In this document: positions 52,501 through 64,000 of the stretch, piece by piece
How the letters are laid out: every line of letters starts with the position of its first letter
Position numbering within the stretch: position 1 is the first letter of the stretch
NCBI GenBank assembly: GCA_011800805.1
Contig: MPNW01000083.1
Location: forward strand, 1-64,000
Direction: 5' to 3'
From: Hirudo medicinalis
Lineage: Eukaryota; Annelida; Clitellata; Hirudinida; Hirudinidae
Length of the DNA stretch: 64,000 bases
Notes under the pieces: generated by a model
What the model saw: the letters and a program-made list of their open reading frames with translations, nothing else
Databases searched by the model: none
What the model was told of the DNA's origin: nothing
Program-made: the position numbers and the translations under genes

Positions 52501-53950
52501 TAAAGCCATGGAAATCTTGTGTATCATTGTTTGAGTGTCAAAATATCTGGGTAGCTGGGGAGGCCTTGATGTCTGCTTGGTTTTGTTGTGCTGGGTTTGG
52601 CTGTGATTGTGGTGTGCTGCCTTTGGCGATGTCTCCAAATAAGTGTTAAATAACGTTGTGGGGTTATGTGCCTTTGTTCCATGGTCTGGGGTAAGTGTTT
52701 TCTGCCAAGGCATCTTGACTCAAAGGAATAGCTTGAGATAAGTTTGGCTGTGCAGCAGTGAAGAAGTCTACTGCCAGGCTTATTTTAAGGGTTTTGTGTG
52801 GAGCTTTGGTGGCTTTTAATTGGATGTGAAAGTGTTTGTCCTGGACAGTGCTGGTTGTGAGTTGGGACTCAGCCTTGTGGCGTTGGAGGGGCACCTCATG
52901 AGGCTTCCAGAAATTTGTCTAAAGCAGAGTCAGTAGTTTTCATCTGTTGTTTAGTGTTATTTTGTTTGCATTGGGTGGCTTGTTGCTAGGGAGCAGCTTG
53001 GTTTTTGGAAGAGATTTGTGGAAGGCTTTTTAAAGTTATTTTGCTGAAAGTCTTACTTCTCTTGGGAGACTATTCGTTTGGGGTTTGGTCCATGGTTGGT
53101 TTTGCTGCAGTTTAAGCAATGTTGGGATACTAATTTTTGCAATTGGGAGTTTTGAGCTTGCGGGTCTGCGTGAGGTAGAGTTGGGGTATGCAAGCCTTAT
53201 GTTTGGTACTGGTTGCTTTGGCATTTTGGTGAGTTTTTACTTTGCTGTCAGCAAATTGCGATATTGTGAACATGGGGGATTAATTGTGCATGCTGTTGCC
53301 AGTGTAGGATGGGATGAAGTATTTTGAGGAAATTGAGCAGTCAAACTTCGTGGTGCGTGTGTTTGTATGTGTAGATATGTAAAGTCGTTGGGCTTCTGTA
53401 GGTATGTCACAAACATTTTGGTTCTGTGTTAGGTGGAATGTGGTTAGTTTTGATTATTACTTGTATTGGTTCATGAATCGAGTCTCATTTCTTTAAGCCT
53501 GGACTCAGCTTGCATCAGCTGTTCTGTTGCTACTCCTGCGCTTGAATCGCACATTTTATCTCTAGTCCCTTTTCTTTTTATCGGTTTACTGCTGATATGA
53601 TGTCTGGCATTTGCCAATACTGGATACTGGGAGCTGTTTTGGTATGAGTGTTGCTCTATCTGTTTTGTTTTACATTATTTTTTTTGCATTTGGACAATAT
53701 ATGACAAGTTTTAGAGTTTTTATTGTTTTTATTACTGAACCTGGGTGCATGACTTCTCAGATGTAGGTTATTTCAAGTTCTTCAAGATCTGTTTCCCTGC
53801 TATTACTCAGCAAGAATAGGCCATTATCCTTGGTGCTGCCAATGAGCTGTTGGTCTCCCATGCAATATAACAATCTTATGAATAAGGCTTCATTAAATAT
53901 AATGCTAATCAGTTAGGACCAAAGTTTGTTTGTGACTCACGACAACACGG
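46564..53950 (+). other. T/G-rich plus strand, no protein gene recognised
   Basis: About 7 kb in which the plus strand is visibly rich in T and G and poor in C, most extreme at about 50.6-53.7 kb. Open frames are short and not conserved-looking. Many CAG/ACAG-GT junction-like motifs recur every 150-250 bases (for example near 48006, 48200, 48355, 48556 and 48773). I read this as introns and short exons of the transcript starting at 46521, but exon pairs could not be established. Confidence 0.4.
48785..50270 (+). repeat. Tandem array of roughly 170-bp diverged repeats
   Basis: The anchor GGCTTAGTTTT recurs at 49021, 49187 (variant), 49353, 49525, 49706, 49885, 50056 and 50213, a spacing of about 157-180 bp. 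A weaker copy lies upstream near 48840. Each unit has two hairpin-forming parts: GGCTTAG facing CTAAAGTC, then TGCTTTAGATATT facing GGATATTTAAGCA. An ACA-containing tail follows and usually ends in ACAGG. Next comes a block around CACAAGACATGTCCTC and TTGCAATTGTTCC. Copies differ by substitutions and short indels. Confidence 0.75.
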
Positions 53951-55193
53951 GTGGGCGGATAAGTGCTGTTCTCCCAAAAGGTGCAATTTCCCTCAGCAGA
54001 ATGAGGTCCCAAGAACTGTAAAATCTTCAAATAGAAAATGCAGTTTCATGAATTGAACAGATTTTGATATATAAAAAAAATATAGTGAATATAGATGACA
54101 AAATTTGCAATAGGTTGGTTAGATCCTTATTGTCACAGCCTGTTATACTGACATCATGCTTATTTATAGCATTTAAGACATGTCACAATTGCTAATTGGT
54201 TTCATAACTAAATTCCATATGAGTGCCTTATATTTTGCTTGTCCCTAGTGGATTGCTAATGTACTGAGGGATAATATGTTCTTTTTTGAATTGCCTGTTT
54301 CCATGATTTATGGCCTTGCCCTCTCAGGAACTACTCTTTTCATACGCTCATGAAGATTGAATAAATGATGGATCCTAAGTGTAGTAAAAGTGTTTTTCTT
54401 GATTACAGTTAGATACAGCTTTAGAACGGTTAGTTCGATTAAGTCTGCAGTGTCGCTGAGAAGCATTATTTTTGAGAATCTGTAACCCAAGAGTGGCTAA
54501 GGCCTTTTCTCATTTTTGCTTACCTTATAAGTTCAAAAATTGAAAGGCTGTTAAAACCTCCTGTGATGAATAATTCTGCACCTGTTCATGTCTGGGTTTA
54601 CTAATATTTTCGAATTTGTTCTAGTGAGTTATTAAATTATTTTGCTCTAGAGATAACTGCATTGTACTCTTTCCAGGGTCCCTCCTTTGGATGTGGAGTC
54701 CATATTTGTCTAGAGTACTGATCAAAACTTTAGAAATGCTTCAAAACAACATTGTTTGTTGTTTTTGTTGCTAATAACTTTTTTTTTATCTTTGCTACCT
54801 TTATGTGATGCATAGATGCTTTGCCATTCTTGCGATGTTATTATTCTTAAGTCTCTTAGTTGGACTGTTTTAACAGAATACGTCATCAGTATCAGTATCA
54901 GTAGTTAGCACCAGCAAAGTATTTATTATAGTGTATGTGTTTATTATAATATGAATAGTATTAATATCACCTATCAAGACTCTTCAGGAAATATTCAACA
55001 TACTCTTTCCTGCTAACTTTCTTACATCTAGACCATCGTTATATATTCAAAGTGATGCAGGTCTCAGTGGTGAAATGCAAGACAAATGGCAAGGTTGAAT
55101 GATGCCACGTCAACATATCAATAAATCACTTTATCTCATCAAACCAGTTGCAAATTTTAGAAAAATTCGTGAATTTGTATGGAAAGGCCTCTC
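53951..55193. other. AT-rich gap before the LYST 3' end
   Basis: No coding exon or RNA gene was recognised. It may contain the LYST 3' UTR or a last short exon that I could not identify. Confidence 0.45.
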
Positions 55194-58100
55194 TTAGAAT
55201 GGGGATGTGATCAGAATATGTTGAGTCTTAATGAGCTTGAAGTGATGCGAATGATCTAACCTGATGCTGCCACTCTTCAAGCCAGCAGCTATGATGTTTA
55301 TATTTCTTCCCTCAGTTCTTGATGAGAATATCAAGCATTTTACTTTGTCCTCTTTTACCTTTGTTACAGCAATCTTTTTGCCATTTATGTTGTGTAGTAT
55401 GAGAGCGCTGCTCGGAGTATTGGAACCTGTACTTCGTGGATATATGGTTTTTGCATGCAGTAACAATGTGTGATAGTAACATATATTTTACTGTCAGTAA
55501 CATTGCTAATGTTATATTTATTATGTGGATGTTTTATAACTTTCAAGGCTTGGGTTGGTGACCTGTGACCTACCATGGTAACTAGCAGATACCAAATCTC
55601 CAAGAGTTTGGCTTGTTCCAAGGGCATTCACACTGTGATTGTGATCCTTTATACATCTAACAAAATTCAAGCTGGTGGGAAAGAATGAATGAGATGTGAT
55701 AGAACAACGGAATGCTAAATTTGATCGTATAGATTACATTATACCTATTGAGATCCCAGCTATGGATGATGCCATCTGCTGATGAGCTGAAGAATAGTCT
55801 GAATGGTGTGCATGCCTTTATGTCTGTGATGTCTGTTTTGTGCCCGTAGAGGAACGTGTGGCTTTCATTTGTCAATGGAAAAGTCTATTTCATAAAATTT
55901 ACAATATAATAAACAGTTAAATGACATTGTCAAATTACTTTCTGTATTTTGTATGCATTTTGATTAAATTTGTGAGTCAAACTTGTAGTTTCATGTATTT
56001 CTTGCTTTATAACAGTTTATAGAAATAATAGTGAGTAAATGAACAAATCATCTAAATGTGTGACACGAAAGCTCCACTTTTAATGACTTTCTTTAATTGC
56101 AGCCATATGGGCAATGATAGGGCATTAACGTTTCTTATTTTCTTGCATGTAGATCCTCATATAGTTTCAAAATCTCACTAACACAAAGAATTTTATATTT
56201 TTGTAAACAAAACTTACACTTGTGTTGCACTTGTTTAGGTGATAGACAACTATCATTCCAGATTCCGTTCCAAAGATTAAAATACCTTCGTCAAAAATTG
56301 ATTCGCATCTGGTGACCTACACAAATTGTTAAAAACTATGTATCTTATGAATCGGATTGCTTTAATAAAACATTTTGGCCTATTTATTAATGGATTGGTT
56401 GTAATGCCTTGTGTTGAGGGACACTCCAATTTAGGTATCTTGTTTTTCTTTCACTGTTCATCAATTTAATTCTTCCATCTGGTCTGTTCCAATGCACTGC
56501 TGTCCACATTGAATCTATGTCAAATGAGTTGGAAAACATTAAAATGGTCGGAAAGATCGTGTTGCTACATTTGTTTTTAAATCTGGTGGTTTAGACCAAT
56601 TAATTTCTGTGAAAGTTATGTTTGTTACCTTGTTCCTTGGTTACAGTCTTGTCATGAGAAAGTGCAAATAGATTTGTGTGCAGGACTGACATGAATCTGA
56701 CAGTTGTCTGCTTTTGCCTGGTGTTCCAAACTAAGAATGGCAAGTCACTTTCTGGAGATCCCACATACTTTCCCCATCTGAGACCTGATAAATCTGAGTT
56801 GCGAGGGAGCTGTTGCACAATTTTAACATGATTTATTGTTGTTATTATTATTAATGTGATGATCTTAGTAAGATTGAGACTTACACTGCCAGAGGATTTC
56901 TTTAGAGGACTGATGAATGAGGGAAGTGGATGTGGTGAGGTGAACATCTGTTTGGGCACTTGTCCACAGGTCCTTATGTGTGATAGGAGAGACCTAGTTT
57001 CAAGATCATCGTCGTTGGCCTCATGTTCTCCATATGTCTGTTGTAAAATATTGCATTGAAATTGTGAATTCGTCGTTTATTCTTACAAGTGATTTTGTAG
57101 TGTTGAAGGGCACATGCTGTTATAAACGTCATTATATCATTACATTATTGTTACTGTTTATTTTTTGTGTTTTGTTGGGTTTTGAATATAATTTATGTTG
57201 GGGTCATCACAGTTTTAGCTGTAGAGGTGTAAATCCTAAAAAGTTGTATTCACATTTTTGTGGTACACATTGAGAGATGACAAGGCAGGCTTTCCTCTTT
57301 GCTTAAATCCAAAAACCAAATCGATCCAAGAAGGGAGGTTTATTGAAACATGGTCTGATTCAAGTGCCTGTCTGTGAACAAGGATGAAAGTTCTTGCTTT
57401 TCCAGCACTCCATGGAGGAAGAAGCACATCATTAATGTGAGTTCCCTTTTGTCTCCTTCCAAAGTTGAATCCTTTCAATAATAATGAATGCATTCAATGC
57501 AAAATGAACAGTTAGTCATTATATCTACATCTGCCATCGTCAACAATGAATTCATTTATTATTAGAATTCATATGAACTGATCAAGTGACCTTCGCTATT
57601 TTCTAGTATCTCGGGAAAATAGAAAAATTCTGGTATCAATTCTTTAGCGTCATTATTTATCCCACTTGTCAAGATGCTGTAACAATCTCCAATCGAACTA
57701 AATATTCGATCTGCATAATCAAATTGACCTCCTGTAATGAGAAATTATTGCTACATTACATTTGATGTAAAAGTTTAAATATCTCGCATGAGTGCAATCT
57801 ACTATTTATAGATGTAATTCTTGTGCACAGGTTTGAATGATGCAGCTGAATGTGTTCACAAGATTACATTTTTGTTTTGATTTTTGGATTTATTGCATCA
57901 TGCTATTCATTAACCTTGGAATTCAACAAAAAGTTGGGTAAAGGGTGGCAATCTGAGGTTGTAATAGAGAACCACTACTGCATTCATTGGGAAGTTATGG
58001 CAGTGATAAGCTGGTTTTTGTGCCATGTCATCACCTGTTATCATGTCTTGCTCTAATTGCTGAATATGATAAAGTTAAGCATCAGCAAATTGTAAACATA

Positions 58101-61100
58101 TTGTCAACCAGTACCATGAACTAACTGCAAACATTTTGATTTTGTTCTTCTCTTGATTTGGTGTCTGGGCAAAAATGTTCTTTTCAAGATTCCTGAGAAA
58201 CAAATTAATTGCACTATTAAGTATTATATCATCATAATGTAATTTACTGGATATAATTTCCATTTGGTATCTAGTTTTGCACAATCTTAGAATTTTATGG
58301 GTCGATCTTAATAATGACTAAATAGAATATTAAGCTCGACATTTTTCATTATGCACCTGTATATCGATGGATTGTTTAGATTGATATGTTTGGAGTTGTA
58401 GCTGGAGAAAATATATGGAAAGATTGGATATTGAGTGATGTCATTGAGTAATCTGCCTGACAAAGCATTGAGTTTCATGAGGTATTCAAAATTTGTTATT
58501 TTCCCTTTTGTCCATTTTTTGACCAAAGATTGAATATCTGTTTCGAAAACGAGGTTTGGTGGTCGTTTCTTAACTATTATGGAATGCACGTCCTCTCGGT
58601 CCTGAGAAGTTTGGGGCAAAAATTGATAAATTGAATGCATTTCTTCTTCTTTTTTTAAACATTGATGAATAAATTCTTAAGGAATTATTGTTAATTGGAG
58701 TTTCTCACCTTCATTGTTTGAAATGCAAACAAGTATGATTGACCAGTTTTTAGGCTGATTTGTAAACAATTGTCTCTTAGTAGATGTCGGTGCTTCAACA
58801 GTGAGGATGTGTCTTTGATGTTGAGGATGATTAGTTGATTTCTATTGCTGGTATCTTCAAACTTCAGAATGGGGAAATGAGTTCATCAGTTTGGAATTAT
58901 TAATTTTGTTAAAAAAATATGTTAATTGTTAGTCAACTTATGTAAACATCTGTTCTTAAGGATTTTTCTGCACTGTGGTGAGTTTTCATTGTGGTAATGA
59001 TGTTATGTGTGGAAGAGCATTGGTGTGTGATTCAAATTAATACTTTCTAATGGTCTGAAATTACTTGAGCAGCAACATGTTTCTGGTGTAAACCTCAAAC
59101 AATATTGGAACCTGGAGATCACCTGGATGTTTGCTTCGTTGGTGTCAGCATTGTTGCTAGCAACAAAGAAAAGGGTATTGTCAATGATGAACAAGTTCCC
59201 CTGAGCTGATGGTGATGATGAGATTGCGATGTTGCTGCATATTGTCGTGTACCTTTGTTGTGATAATCGTTGGCATGTTACTTTGACATTTATTTAGAAA
59301 ATAATTTCTTTATGCTGGTTTGCTTGCTAAAAGCAGCGTTGAATAATTTAGACTGGCTTGGTTTGATTATTAATGTATCAACAGAGACATAACTTAAAAT
59401 GAATAAATAGAAGAAATTTAAAAAATCTACATTCTGACCAACTGAACTCACTCAATGTCTTGAATGTGGTGAAGTTTGAATGCTAAAGATGAAAGTGTTC
59501 TGTTGATTGTTGCATCAGAAAAAAGAAATTGAAGAGGCTCATTTCTGCAATACTCAAATCCTTAAAAATAAATAATTTTATACATTACCATTAAAGACAT
59601 GTTGCATGTAAATATTCCCTTCATCTGTGTGATTGATACTTATGTAATATTGATGTACATTTGTGGTATTACTCGATCTATCTTGCTGTGTGGAGGTGAA
59701 GAAAACTTTTGGAAGGTTGATGTGGCACCTCTTTGTCCTCATTCTCACTCCAATTGGCCCTTCAGTTTCATCCAGCATCCATGATTGTTTGTTCAGATCA
59801 CTTCTGTACCAAATGGCTCTGATAGGAAAAAATGTGATCCAATCATCTGTGTTAGAAACTGGAAATTTGAAAAATTTAGAATTCATGAATTGCAATTGAA
59901 AATGCTGAAAGTTTGCAATCATAAGGAGCAGTAATCCACATATTTGTTTCTTTCGAGAATTAAAGATCATTACTAGGAAGCTGACTTGTTATTGCCATTC
60001 GATGATTTGATTAGGATTCATTTATTAAACAATTCATTCTGAATTCATTGTATTGAATTCAAGTAAAAACCTCTCATGTGCAAGGGAGTCAATTAGTTTC
60101 CTCCAGTTTGTAGATGTTGAAGCTTGCTCCACAATTGTTTTTTGAAGATATATTTGAAATTTTTGATTGGAGTTCATTTGGAGGCTGACTATATCTTGTG
60201 TGTTTCTTGAAGATGCCATGCTCACTTTCTTGGAGAGGTCATTCAAATGGTTGTCACAGCTAAAATGAAGATTTTGGATTTGTAATTTAAGAACTTGCAA
60301 AAGATATTAAATTGTGATCGATTTGTGGTGATTACGTTGATCTTTCTTCATTCGTTTTCTTATTCCATTGTTGTTGCTTAAGCTCAAAGTCCTTTCTATA
60401 TTGAGATAGATCTAAGAGTGTGTTCAAGTCCTGGAAATATTAAATATCCATCTTATGATACACCAAATTATTATATCATCAAGATCGAGCCACTGCATCA
60501 TTACATTTCGATAATTCACAAAACAAATGGGATTTTGAAGGATATTTTGTGAAATACCAAAGATTTAGCAGATGATTGCTGGTAATCAAGGTTCAAAGAT
60601 TTGTTTGAATCTTGCAAAAGTTTCTCAAATGTCTCAATGTTCTCTTGCTCATCTGGAGATAAAGCGAGGAAGTTGTCCTTCGTGTATTTTGTCAGGTTGG
60701 CTTTCAACCACAGGATCTGCAGTTTTTATTTGGTTAAAATTGTTAAAGTTGAACAAGACAATGGCTCTTAAAACCAATGGAAACAAAAAAATTCACCATG
60801 ATGTTGTTGGAGAGATATTTCAAGAAGTGGGGATTTGAGTTGATGATTGACAAAAAATAATCTACATGATTTTCATCATTCCTTGATTCATAAAGAAGAA
60901 GGTTCATCAGATTTGCTAGCTGTGTGTTTAATTTTGATATAAAATTATATGAAATTTTAAAAATTAATCATGTGCAGAGATTCACAAACCAGTATGGAAG
61001 TTGTCTTTTGAATCCTTGAAAGAGTTTTATGAATGAAGCATCTGTCATGTGTTGCCTGCAAGGCAAATATATGAAATCAATGATGATACTAAATGCATTT

Positions 61101-63045
61101 GGAAATATGTTTTTTTAATCACTCTGTAAGTGGAGTTTAGTCTGAGAATGAATTTGATCAAGTTGCACTGAATTTCCCTATTTGGCACATGCATGTAAAG
61201 AGATGATTCAATAGTTAATTTGAGGAAACACTCGAGTTTATTGGCGAGGTTTTTGTCGCTCATTCTGTTGGAATCAATGAAGTAATTCATGGCAAAGGCT
61301 CTGTCATCGTCGTCAGATGCAAGACTGCTCGATGATGTCAGTGATGGGCACGATGACGATGTGAATGGATCATTCATGTTTTCATCTGCAGAAAGGTCAT
61401 TCCTTCAAAAAGCTTGTTTTTTTAACTGAGATTTATTAAGTAAATTAAATTTGTTATTGAAGATTAACTAAAGTTAAATGTTTTTATTCTTACAATGTTC
61501 CATATCAATGGTGAATGTTGCATGCATGTTTGCTTAACCACAATCAAAAGCTTGATTTGAAGGCATTGAAATTTCAACACTTAATTCTTGTAAAAGTAAA
61601 TGTTTTTACCACTGCTGGCAAACTGAGAATTGCTGTACATCGACATTTGAGGAACCAAACTGCTTTGACTATTTTGTTGGACAAACCTCACCAAAAAGTT
61701 CTTTTCGATGTATGTTGTTATGGTGTTGATAATGGTTTGTTCTGCCATATTTCTTCCCCAGCCAAATGGAAAAGCTGATAAAATGTTGATATTGAAAGTT
61801 CATAACATATTCTCAATATTGAAAATGATGGAAAATGTGATTCATACAGTTTGAATGTTCAAATCTTTGCACGAGATGGTAAATGTGGAAGAAATGCTCC
61901 TGAACTGTCTTGGAAGAACTAAAATTCAATGAAACTTTTAAGTTGTCCTTTGAATGTTGATGTAATCATTACAGGGAATCAGGAATGCCGAACTAACAAA
62001 AATGCATGACATGTAACTGAGCCAATCAGAGACAAAATTGCTTCAATGAGTTGGGAATCATTTTGCATAGTTCTGTCCATTAACAACAATTTGTTGCACA
62101 AAACATTCACCACTCCGTTACTCAACAGTACTTCAGGAATTGCAGACATTAGCACCAACTCATCATCATACACCTGTCATAGGAAGATGGTTTCATCATT
62201 AGTTATTCATTAACACTTGGGTTGCTATCAATGTCAATATGTATGAAATCAATGCATGTCCGATTACCCGACGAAGGATGTCGATGACTTTGAGCGACAG
62301 TTTGCTATCTAAATGTTCCAATGGACCGAGAAGTAAAAGGATAGCTGACGGCGTAATGATATCTCTCAAATTCATTGTTTCTGAGCTGTTATGTGGATTA
62401 TTAGTCAACATCGAAATTTTGTCGTTACCGATCGCAAAATTCAAACCTTTGATTTGAAGGGAAAATCAATTCAATAATTAATTCCAACATCTGTTCATCC
62501 ATTTCAATCCTATGGAACTGATTGGCTAACATGTGAAAATTTCCATAATCTGACCAAACCTTGAATACTTCTTTGTTTGATTTCACAAGCAAACCCTTCA
62601 AAACCTGAGAATGCAACATTTTGGTAAAACTCGTTGAATTGAAAACTGGAGCTATTTTAAATTTGAGAAACATTATTTGAGAATTAGTGAAAATGCTGGT
62701 TTTGAGTGGTTTACTAAATTGCTTACCAGAATTGTTGATTACAGTGTTGCCATGAATAATTACAGATGGAAAAGTATTCAAAATCTCTTAACTATTTTTC
62801 ATTCACATTTTGAAGCAACAAGGTGTGTCATGAATTATATCCATTATTCTAATTTAAATGTGATGCAAGAGTTCAAAAGCCAAAGGAAATTCTAACCTTC
62901 ATCGAAGCAGTTCTTATGTGTTTGTGTTCACTGCTTATGAGGACGAAGAGTGTTTGAATGATGGTGGCGTCTTTTGACAATTTGTTCCTTGTGCTGGTGT
63001 CCAATTTTTCACAAAGTGTCTCCAGTGTTTCTAATAAACCTTTAG
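55194..63045 (-). CDS. LYST: Lysosomal trafficking regulator (BEACH-WD40), C-terminal part
   Basis: Very large BEACH protein controlling size and traffic of lysosome-related organelles. The 5' end lies beyond the window. On the minus strand, exons run from armadillo-like segments (62.2-63.0 kb) through a PH-like region with WMLDETEGP...KRCHINLP (about 59.7-59.8 kb). The BEACH domain has KITNFEYLMKLNALSGRLL and DITQYPIFPYIFSSY (58.4-58.5 kb), then ELIPEFFYFPEIL (57.6 kb) and FNFGRRQ...NDVLLPPW, QALESDHVS and WIDLVFGFKQRG (57.3-57.5 kb). The tail has LRWGKYVGSP and WD40 pieces such as YGHKTDITDIKACTPFR and SADGIIHSWDLNR (55.75-55.86 kb). The block order and the GLKSGSIRL end favour LYST over WDFY or NBEA relatives. 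The stop at 55194 falls about 35-40 residues early compared with vertebrate LYST. Individual exon limits were not fixed. Confidence 0.85.
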
Positions 63046-63680
63046 ATTTGGTATGTATTATTCATATTTTGTTTAAATATAGATTCCATGCATTGCCAGT
63101 ATTCTTGATTAGATCTCACTATTGACTTAACATACTAATATTACATTTTTCTCCTACTGTCCTACTGAATACAGTCAATTTTATTATTCCTAATGTGTTG
63201 TTGGCCCTTTTGTTCTGAATGTTGACATGTTGCTTTTTTTTATAATTGAACTGATCTTTCTCTCCTTCATTTTTGTGATCACTTTAATTACTAGTTATAC
63301 TATTCTGACTGATTCTTGTTATTCTTCCATAGAGAACGGTTACAAGTTATTTACCAAAGTAAATGTCATTTGACACTTGAGTGAAATCCTTCTTCTCTGT
63401 TCATTTGATTATTTTTGTGCTATTCACTAATTTTTATATTCATTAAAATTTCTCCATCTTTTTTTTGCTGCTTCATCTATTCTTCATTTGATTCAAACCT
63501 TTACCTTGAATTTAAATATTTTGTTGATAAATGTTAAGATGTTCTTTTGTATTTGTTTTTTGTATCTTCAAATCATATGTATTGTTTCCACAAAGGTTGC
63601 TCCTAACGTGTTGAACTACAAACTATCTCTTACGAAGTTTTGAAATATCCTTTCTTTCTGCCTTCCTTTCAACTTCAGTT
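63046..63680. other. Pyrimidine-rich sequence, presumed LYST intron
   Basis: T/C-rich plus strand with no recognised exon. It may include the decayed left part of the LINE that follows. Confidence 0.45.
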
Positions 63681-63689
63681 TGTGTGCTA

Positions 63690-64000
63690 CTTAAAAATCT
63701 TTCACAGGCAGAGAGTTTACTAACTGCCTCACTTAATTATCTTAATTATCATCAGTAAGAGCCTTTACTCTGTCCTCTCCAACCACAGTGTCTCTGAACA
63801 ACTTGACAATCTGCCATTAACAACTGGCATCTTGTCAATTTTCTTCAACTTAACCCACAGAAATCCGAATTTATGTTTATCGGCACACCCATACATCTCA
63901 AGAATCTATCTCCCCCATCTTCAATAAACATCGCCGGCACTACTCTTCCTTCTTCTTCTACTACCCTAAAACTCCTCGGCATCACCTTTGACTCCCACCT
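63690..64000 (+). mobile_element. LINE reverse-transcriptase fragment, runs off the window
   Basis: The plus strand reads LYSVLSNHSVSEQLDN and, after a one-base frame break, NWHLVNFLQLNPQKSEFMFI, then SINIAGTTLPSSSTTLKLLG and ITFDSHL at the edge. LNPxKSEFMxIG followed by LKLLGITFDSHL is the segment after the catalytic YADD of CR1/Jockey-clade LINE reverse transcriptases. It is antisense to LYST and probably intronic. The frame break indicates an inactive copy. Confidence 0.8.

Noticed and set aside
46521..53950. C/D-box snoRNAs in the T/G-rich region
   Set aside because: I looked for RTGATGA followed by CTGA at suitable spacing and found no convincing pair; only the H/ACA-like hairpin pattern remained.

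Overview
This is an AT-rich animal genomic window. The genes are split by short introns (mostly 60-1000 bp), splice sites are canonical GT-AG, and AATAAA signals, microsatellites and decayed transposons are present. The gene set (delta-type protocadherin, SAD/BRSK kinase, exportin-6, TRAPPC2, EBP2, an IKK-alpha/beta kinase, alpha-N-acetylgalactosaminidase, fused PAPS synthase, LYST) indicates a bilaterian invertebrate with a compact genome. A lophotrochozoan is possible, but the phylum cannot be fixed from the sequence alone. No bacterial, organellar or viral segment was seen.

Layout. 1-4464: presumed upstream/5'-UTR region of the protocadherin, with microsatellites. 4465-9178 (+): seven-cadherin-repeat protocadherin, four coding exons, with a probable short isoform made by intronic polyadenylation. 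10732-13498 (+): intact BRSK kinase domain whose C-terminal exons are not found. 13.5-19.3 kb: repeat-rich, with a 27-bp minisatellite, triplet tracts, tRNA-Pro(UGG) and a broken MULE-type transposase. 19317-26884 (-): exportin-6 with 22 coding exons, carrying a dead LINE in intron 3. 27223-27854 (+): TRAPPC2. 28002-28705 (-): unrecognised 122-residue protein. 29157-30775 (+): EBP2. 31256-37379 (-): IKK-type kinase with a hAT-like MITE inserted at the edge of one exon. 37743-39543 (+): alpha-N-acetylgalactosaminidase. 40329-44712 (-): bifunctional PAPS synthase, exactly 624 residues. 46485-46563 (+): TATA promoter and short pyrimidine-started exon opening onto a T/G-rich region without protein genes, which holds a roughly 170-bp tandem array foldable into paired hairpins. 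55194-63045 (-): C-terminal half of LYST (BEACH plus WD40), running off the right side. 63.68-64.0 kb (+): LINE reverse-transcriptase fragment.

Organisation. Most genes are housekeeping genes arranged head-to-head with 340-450 bp between start codons (XPO6/TRAPPC2, the small gene/EBP2, IKK/NAGA), which suggests shared bidirectional promoters. They do not form one pathway. Their jobs span cell adhesion, polarity kinase signalling, actin-profilin nuclear export, ER-Golgi tethering, ribosome biogenesis, NF-kappaB signalling, lysosomal glycan breakdown, sulfate activation and lysosome-related organelle size. The least explained stretch is 46.5-54 kb, which I read as a possible small-RNA host transcript. 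Exon coordinates were worked out by eye from reading frame, splice signals and family resemblance, so individual boundaries may be off.
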